Origin: Cubamyces lactineus
Taxonomy: Eukaryota; Basidiomycota; Agaricomycetes; Polyporales; Polyporaceae
DNA length: 64,000 bases
Assembly: GCA_022376465.1 (NCBI GenBank)
Contig: JACDTU010000016.1
Location: 372,001 to 436,000, forward strand
Direction: 5' to 3'
Position numbers and translations under genes: made by a program. Each line of letters opens with the position of its first letter. Position 1 is the first letter of the stretch. Under the pieces are notes generated by a model. The model was not told the DNA's origin. It saw only the letters and a program-made list of their open reading frames with translations, and did no database searches. Positions 57,712 through 64,000 of this stretch are shown piece after piece.

Positions 57712-57744
57712 CACTGATAAGATGGAAGTGAAGTCTTATCAGTG
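57712..57744. repeat. Perfect 11-base inverted repeat (hairpin), GATAAG core
   Basis: CACTGATAAGA at 57712-57722 and TCTTATCAGTG at 57734-57744 are exact reverse complements around an 11-base spacer. It includes two GATA-type sites on opposite strands. Function unknown. Confidence 0.85.
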
Positions 57745-57914
57745 AAGAAATAAGGCTGGGAAGCTGATAACAGCCCGGCCTGGCCTGCCCAATAAGGCAG
57801 CTACCAGGCCTTTGCTTGGAGTTTCGTAACATGTCACAAGCATATACGGTTTGTAATGTAACCACGTCATGGCTGATTACCGGTTTGTTACAATATTTGG
57901 GTACAACAGCTGCT

Positions 57915-58075
57915 GCTTCGCTACAGTTCATGCCAGTCACAGGACACCCAACTCTAACCTCCCCTCTCCTTCGTGCCCTTTTCCCTTTCCCCTACCAACA
58001 GGCCTCGACCTACAAAGGCTCTTGGCCTGGGTAGTATCCTTCCCTTATGGGTGGGTTAGATGCTTCACCGGTTGA
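57915..58075 (+). repeat. Interspersed repeat copy B
   Basis: Inverted relative of 56108-56265. Directly followed by the palindrome GAGTATATATACTC (58074-58087), which could serve as a TATA region if this is an LTR end. Confidence 0.8.
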
Positions 58076-58505
58076 GTATATATACTCTCCCACCAAGCTT
58101 CCAGCACCTGCTATGTACATACATTACTAACTACTGACTAATGTATGACTAACTAACTCCTTACACCTTCTGTAGCATTCAAGGGTGTTCTACAAGGTCT
58201 AGGATGCTTCAGGCTTTGTAAATTATCCTACCAAACAGCTGTGTACACTGCTCCAAGGCTGTGCGATTACTGCCTACTCTAAGCCTTCAAAGTTCCAGAA
58301 GGTCCCTGGCTATTAACTGCATTGAGCATTGAGAACCTTCTACTCCCTCCTTGGGTGTTCTAGTATCTTCTAGCATGTGCAGAAACATTTGAGAACACTG
58401 CATGACCACACTATTGGTCATTGCATTTGAGGCTGTCCCTGTGTCATAATATGTGCTGGAAGGGCATGTTATGACATTAGGAACTGCTTATATAGATTCA
58501 GATGG

Positions 58506-58541
58506 CTATGCTGAGGTTATCAGCATAGTGGCCAATTGGCC
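58506..58541. repeat. Two adjacent palindromes
   Basis: CTATGCTGA (58506-58514) pairs with TCAGCATAG (58520-58528) across 5 bases. GGCCAATTGGCC (58530-58541) is a perfect 12-base palindrome right beside it. Confidence 0.85.
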
Positions 58542-58786
58542 CAGTTGTTAGATTGTGTTATTGTCCAGGCACAGTCTCTCACACCCTGGCTATGTGTTAC
58601 TGGGTTCACAGCCTTGATAGCACCACTGTATACATAGCCTTGTACTGCCTTAGATACCTCTCTAAATGTGAGTCTGGTGTGACTCTAGTAATTGGGAAAA
58701 TGATGAATGGTCATTGAGGTGAAGAAAAGAGTGACTGTCCAAAAGAACGACCATATCAAAGAAGTTAATGTCCATTACCCATTCCC

Positions 58787-59727
58787 TCAGCTCACATACA
58801 GATACTGGAAGTCCCCTTGAATGTGAGTGTCCAGCTCCCACTTATTGATGTTCAAGAACTGTCCAATTACTGTTGTGTGTGAGATATCCATTGATATGTA
58901 CAAGCAAAAGAAACTTGCCCAAGTTGGGCCAGTCGCTCTCAGGTTGTAATCATCCACACCAGCTCTGCAACTGAATGTACCACCACTAAGTCCCTTTAAA
59001 GAATGTGTAGGAGACTGCCAAGGTGACACTGGCAGGGGAGTGCAGGTGCTCTACCCACAAAATAACACGTGTCTGCTAGTACTCGACCACACATGTGATC
59101 TGCCCCATGAAATGTTGTTGGTCGGGGAGCACTAGTTGGCAGTAGCTTCCTACCTGGGGAACAAACCATTGCAGGCGCACCTCCTGGCTGGCAGGCTCCA
59201 TATCCACCCACACATCTTACTTATTGACTTCCTTGCCTAACACGACTGGTCATAGCTGATGCGGAAAGAGGCCATCTGGTCAGAAACAACGTGGTGGTCC
59301 AGGCCATAGGTTATTACAGGGCAGTGGGGTATTTGGTCAGGCTGAACATTTTGGGGAATTGTGTGCTGAACAGCCAAGGGAAGATTGAATGACACACCAG
59401 CCATGATGGGTGATGATGAGAAGCTGACTGATTGCATGCTTGTGCCACATTGATAATCACATTGCTGCTCAGTCATCCGCTTACTCAGATCTGGCATGTA
59501 ATGTTTGGATAATCCTTTCCTACTAACTTGTACCGATTCTGCCATGTCCAGGTACCAATCCAGATTGGTGCATGACAGTGTGTAGTAATATGTTCAGTTG
59601 AAGGCAAGTTTATAAGCAAAACAAGTTCATAATTTGTAAAGAGACTGAAAGCTGAGGGTCGCTCTATGGTGTTGCCTCTTATATACATGAACAGAAGATG
59701 AGAAAAGGAATGTTCTAGTGTATACAA
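58787..59727 (-). other. Possible degraded coding sequence, origin unknown
   Basis: Four minus-strand frames follow one another here (59727-59485, 59545-59237, 59211-58996, 59029-58787), broken by stops and frame changes. They read like protein-coding residue mixes but show no domain I can name. It may be a decayed transposon gene or chance. Confidence 0.25.
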
Positions 59728-61500
59728 GAACTTTCTGGTACATCATAGTCAGCACTAGTTGAACCTAGTACCACTGTGGCAGTGCTGCTGTGCACTGCAA
59801 GCAGCTGTGCAGAAGCAACTGTGCATCCCTATATGATAAGTATAAAGTAAGTGCTGGAAAGTCCTGGCTGAAATGAGAATATCCCTATCCTAAAGAACTG
59901 TAGCTACAATCATAAAGTCTGTCATATTTGTACTGTACAGAGAACCAAGCAGAAACCAATAACAAATCATAAAGTTTATAAAGCACTAGCAGACAGGGAG
60001 GAAGAGCAGTACTTAAATTGGCAAATCTAGGGCCTGGTCCTTGACACTCTTGTGCAGAACACTGTTGCTTCTGCAGGTGGTGCCAGTACCATGAGCCTTG
60101 ATTAAATCCAAATCCTCCATACACTGGACAGTGAATGGAGGCATAATGCAGTGGAGTAGATATTTGCTAGTGCACACTGTTAGCCTGCAATATCATAACA
60201 CTAGTCTGGTGTTAATAATGGCAGCTAATGCGCCTTGCTTTGTGCATCATAGGTGTTACTTTGTGCCATCTTAAAACTTGATAGGCTGAAGGGCTATCAA
60301 TTTCCTGACAAAGCAGACAATGTCTGCCAAGCCAATCTAGCTCACAATCCTCAAGCGAACTGGAGTTTTATACAAACAGGAGAATTGGCTGACCTACAAC
60401 CATGTTTCATCAGAGCAGTCATCTGTTAAGCTGTTATTAAGAAATCAATGTCAATCCTGCAAGTGAGTCCAGAGCACCAACACCATGATGCCAGGTTGGT
60501 TAACAACTAGACATATTCACACATGACAGGACAAATTAAAGGACCAGAAGTGGTCCCCTTGGACTCTGAGGGATTGGGATTAGACACACAATCAGGTGAG
60601 TCTCAATACAGCTTGTCTGGATTGGATGTGGTGGTACTCAGTATGTCTCTATTCCTCTGCTACACTATGTATGCCTACCCATGGTGAACAACAGCACCAT
60701 TTGGCTCAGTGGCAGCAACTCTACTAGGGAATATGGCAATAATGTCACCTACCATGTGCTCAGGCTCTCCAAAGCATGTTCCCAAGCGGGTGTATGCCAA
60801 CACTGATTTATCAGGCATACGGCACTGCCTCTGGCAGATGTTGCAAACAATGTGGCAGATGGCTTTCACCAAGGCCCAACAGGACCCAGGCAACTTCACC
60901 AAAGGCCTGTCCCCTGGGCCCTCAAAGTTTGCCCTCAAGAATTGCAAACTTTTGTGTGTAGAAATTGCTAAAAGGGACGAACATGTAATGTTTGTCACAG
61001 AAAGTCATGCAAAGTCATGTAGGATATGTCACATTTTTTGTCTACATCTTGAGATCCTAGCACAAGGAAGGATACACGTTTTTGCAGCAGGAGGTATGTT
61101 AGGTTATTGCTCTATTTATATGAGCTGTGTAAAATATGACATTGGTACATTGTATGATACGAAAACTACTTTGTGCTGTCCTTCATCTTCAGCACTGAGG
61201 GACCCTTCTTCTTCCCATTGAGCCTGAGGGTGTACTAGTACTACTTGTCTTTCCAGACTTTGGGACTTTCTCTTGTTGGAGCAAGCAAGCTGTCATCAGA
61301 CCTGGGTGGCAGGTAGATGGTGTTGAGTAGCATGTACATTACCGTACTATTTCTGTAGCGCCTCATTTCGTACCATGCTTTTTGCCACCCGACGTCTCAT
61401 TGGGCTCTTTCCTTATTCAGTCACTGCACACTTTTCTTTCATTTACCCACCACCTGCTCACTCGCTCACATATACAATGCCCTTGTGCATCCTCACCCTT

Positions 61501-61687
61501 CAGTCTTGCACTTGTACCCGGGTGCACTGTACTGAAGGGTGAGCTTACTATTTTTTCCATCCACTCTGCTCATAGCTTACTGACATGTACAATAGCTTCT
61601 GCATTCTATCTACAAGTACATACTAATACACAGTCTTGCACTCGTACCCAAGCGTGCTGTACTGAAGGCTTCTGCATTCTATCTACA
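61501..61687 (+). repeat. Interleaved direct repeats upstream of the copia element
   Basis: CAGTCTTGCAC(T/C)(T/C)GTACCC ... CTGTACTGAAGG occurs at 61501-61538 and 61631-61668. CTTCTGCATTCTATCTACA occurs exactly at 61596-61614 and 61669-61687. The arrangement suggests a partial tandem duplication in what may be the LTR or leader. Confidence 0.8.
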
Positions 61688-61831
61688 GTTGCTCCAATAG
61701 GTTATGAGCCCTACGCAGCCTTAACTTAGAGACTCACATACTGTGCAGAACACTCGTTTTATACCTGCCTATATTGCCTACGCTTGCTCTGTACTCCCCG
61801 CGCTCTTTTCTGCTTCTATCTAAACCCTATC

Positions 61832-61849
61832 TGGTAACACTCTCACATC
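61832..61849 (+). promoter_or_regulatory. Candidate primer-binding site of the copia element
   Basis: TGGTAACACTCTCACATC begins with TGG, as a site complementary to the 3' CCA of a tRNA should, and lies directly before the gag start at 61850. The 5' LTR would then end just upstream, but no LTR copy is available for comparison. Confidence 0.35.
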
Positions 61850-63091
61850 ATGTCATTGTTAAACTCATCGCAGTCACTGGCCGATTTCAATGCCAGTGTG
61901 GAGAAACTCGACTTGAAGGGCACAAACTGGCTGTTATTCAAACAGCAGTTCACCATCACCATAAAGCAGAAGGAGGCTTGGAGCCATTTTGATGGTACAT
62001 CGAAACACCCAACACAAGCTGTTAAGGGCACGCCTACCAAAGCAGAGACAGCCACCATTGCCACATAGGAGAAGAAGGAGAACTTTGTGCTCTATCTCTT
62101 TATGCTAAAGATAGTGCCTGCCACCTACTTCAAGCACAAGTGCAAGGGAAACATCACGGCTGTCCGGACAGCCATCGTCCAGAAGTTCACTACCAAGTCC
62201 ATGCTAGCTCGTTTGAACCTCTGGCACAACTTCCTCAACATGCGCGCTGACCCCAGGCAAGACCTTTGTTCAAAACTCGATAGCCTCCAGCTTGCGTATG
62301 AAAACCTGTTGACGTACAATGTCAGCATCACTGATGGCGAGTATGCCTCAACCATCATCTCCTTTCTTTCTGACAACCTCTCCGCCTTTATCTCGCAGCT
62401 CTCTGCGCAAATGAAACTACAATCTCACCCCGCCTCAACCGCTACTACGTTGGACACCCTTGCCAAGGCCAGCCAGCCAGCCATTGGGCCCAACCTCATG
62501 ATTGAGCTGGTGCTCAAGGAATGGGAACGCTGCTGCAATGAGAAAAAGCCAAAAGTGAGCCGTTCCAAGGATGCTGGTGTCGCTGCCAGTACCGTCTCGA
62601 CGGAGAAGCCCAAGTGGAAAGATTGTGGGAAGGGTCTGCAGCGCCCCGTCGGCATGTGCTGGAACTGCAGTGGGAAGGGCCACCACGAGGCCACATGTCT
62701 GAGCCCTAAGAGTGACAACTCAAAGGGCAAGGGCGTCAGCAAGGGGAACAATTCAAAGCCAGCCACTGGGACCATGAATGTTACCATTGCAAGCTCCACA
62801 TATATTGAGGAGTTCCAGCCAAGCTACGCTGGTGCCTGGTCCGCCTTACCTCCTGATCTGCTTGCATCTGTTGAAACAGACAATTCTAGTGCCTCAGATG
62901 TCAACACCTGGTTGTCTGCTGGCTGCTCTGCTTATACTGGTCTCATGGAGCTCACAGCGACCACCTCTGATTCTTTGCCAAGCTTGCAGACGGTCTTGTC
63001 TTCTGCATTGTCTTACGCTGATGACAACACGACCAAGTTCTCATCTGAGCCCATTCCACTGCCAGAGCACATGTGGAACACTGAGGACTGA
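61850..63091 (+). pseudogene. Copia gag with CCHC zinc knuckle, one internal stop
   Basis: Starts MSLLNSSQSLADFNASVEKL, then GTNWLLFKQQFT, a typical copia gag opening (UBN2-like). A TAG at 62066-62068 interrupts it. The middle has the gag helices (LARLNLWHNFLNMRAD). The knuckle CWNCSGKGHHEATC fits CX2CX4HX4C and binds nucleic acid in the capsid. A TGA at 63089-63091 ends the open stretch, though the same frame continues into the protease. Confidence 0.88.
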
Positions 63092-63100
63092 AGCTGTGCA

Positions 63101-64000
63101 TTGACCGGTACCACTCTGGAGACACCAGCAATGCCGACGACTGCTGCTGCTGCTATTGTCTTGGACGCTGTGTCCACCATTTCTGCTACGCAGGCCACCA
63201 ACTTGTATGATTCTGGAGCAACTCACCACATGTCGCCATACCGTGATGACTTCGACTCATTTGCTGCCACCGCTCACAAGCCTCTCAATGCTGCTAACCA
63301 GCAGCAGTTCCTTGCCAAGGGAACAGGGACCATGATGATCACTGTTCCCACTGTGCCCTCCGCTGATAGTCACATAATGCTCAACGAGGTCTTGTACACT
63401 TCCACCCTCAGTTTCAACCTCATCTCCATCAGCCGCATTGACGACTCTGGTGGCTCTGCCACTTTCACTGGGAGCAAGTGCGTTATCAAGGATGCCGCCA
63501 GCCAGATGATTGGCCGCATTTTAAAGACACGTGGACTCTACCTAGTGGTGCATGAGCACAATACTGCCACTAGTGTGAACACTGCTACCAATGCTCTTGA
63601 GGAGCTCACTGAGGAGGAAGCTCATCACCGTTTTGGTCACATCGCCGTCTGCTCTATATGTGAGCTCATCTCAAAGGGTTTCATCACGGGCATCAGGCTA
63701 ATCAAGTCTGATGACCAAAAGCCATGCAAGGCCTGCATCCGTGCAAAGCTTACACGCAAGCCTGTCCTAGCCAATCACCAGGGGTAGCGTGCTACAGAGT
63801 TTGCGGAAGAGATTCACTCGAATCTATAGAGACCTGCATGCACAGCCACACTTAGTGGACATTGATACTATGTCACATTCACTGATGATAAAACTCACTT
63901 TACGGTCCTCTACCTGCTGCGGAACAAGAGCAATGTCTTCGGCTCTTTCAAGGCTTTCGAAGCATGGCTAGAATGTCACAATGATATACACATCAAGTTT
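63101..64000 (+). pseudogene. Copia protease and integrase fragment, several internal stops
   Basis: In the same frame as gag. The retropepsin active site is LYDSGATHHMS (Asp-Ser-Gly). The GAG-pre-integrase zinc region follows: HHRFGHIAVCSICELISKG and CKACIRAK, the HHCC layout. After a TAG at 63785 the integrase core begins. Where relatives have the first catalytic aspartate this copy has Asn, and the next codon pair reads Leu-stop (TAG 63827). Another stop is TGA 63863. Then YYVTFTDDKTHF continues in frame to the edge. Confidence 0.87.

Larger units (their letters stand above)
57253..61849. other. Gene-poor stretch between the two mobile elements
   Basis: No gene can be supported. Frames of 60-170 codons exist (for example plus 60709-61221, minus 59545-59237) but none has a domain I recognise. 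It contains repeat copy B (57915-58075), a hairpin (57712-57744), palindromes (58074-58087, 58506-58541) and direct repeats (61501-61687). Words such as TGTTATGACATTAGGAACTG (58468) resemble LTR starts, but no partner LTR is in the window. Confidence 0.5.
61850..64000 (+). mobile_element. Ty1/copia retrotransposon, 5' part, degenerate, cut by the right edge
   Basis: One continuous frame from 61850 to the window end codes gag and the start of pol in copia order: gag, zinc knuckle, protease, GAG-pre-integrase, integrase core. Five in-frame stops break it (62066, 63089, 63785, 63827, 63863), with no frameshift found. The reverse transcriptase and 3' LTR would lie beyond the window. The element is dead as it stands. 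Confidence 0.9.

Noticed and set aside
57500..57940. 146-codon minus-strand frame
   Set aside because: Low-complexity composition, no domain, partly covering the hairpin and repeat copy B.
60709..61221. 170-codon plus-strand frame and its 107-codon antisense partner
   Set aside because: Neither shows a domain, both strands look equally open, and it sits in transposon-rich DNA. Not called as a gene.

Overview
The window is nuclear DNA of a filamentous basidiomycete, most likely an Agaricomycete. Genes are packed on both strands, introns are mostly 45-75 bases with GT..AG ends, intergenic DNA is short, and the proteins are typical fungal ones. I cannot name the species. All gene models were spliced by eye: exons were joined where a donor and acceptor keep the frame and restore a family motif. 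Except for the left-edge partial gene, each stated protein length comes from summed exons that are a multiple of three.

Bases 1-53.9 kb are gene-dense and hold 16 genes. In order: a RhoGAP N-terminal half (minus, cut by the left edge), a SET/MYND-like protein (minus), mitochondrial L-serine dehydratase (plus), CAF40/CNOT9 (plus), an MSC2/ZnT5-type zinc transporter (minus), a Zn2Cys6 transcription factor (plus), BFR2/AATF (minus), an acidic AT-hook protein (plus), a Rho3-type GTPase (plus), clathrin heavy chain (minus), an ANY1-like PQ-loop membrane protein (minus), a coiled-coil/PH protein (minus), TSR4/PDCD2 (minus), a second Zn2Cys6 factor paralogous to the first (plus), an SNX41/ATG20 sorting nexin (plus), a CUE-CCCH-Smr protein (plus) and a coiled-coil protein (plus). 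Counting the partial gene that makes 17. Most are housekeeping functions: membrane traffic (clathrin, sorting nexin, ANY1, Rho3, RhoGAP), ribosome production (BFR2, TSR4), mRNA turnover (CAF40, CUE-Smr), metal and amino-acid metabolism. They do not form one pathway.

From about 53.9 kb to the right edge the DNA changes character. It becomes more AT-rich and repetitive and has no intact host gene I can support. It holds a Tc1/mariner element with about 310-base terminal inverted repeats and a TA target duplication, broken by a second repeat family. It also holds degenerate short tandem repeats, several palindromes, unassigned DNA, and the 5' half of a Ty1/copia retrotransposon that runs off the right edge with five in-frame stops.

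The most unusual signals are in gene structure. The serine dehydratase has 23 exons, including micro-exons of 7, 9 and 19 bases. The two linked transcription-factor paralogues share micro-exons of 12 and 10 bases at matching places. Rho3 has a 13-base exon, BFR2 a 10-base first coding exon, and clathrin and TSR4 each contain a GC-AG intron. I found no clearly new biochemical system, defence island or biosynthetic cluster.
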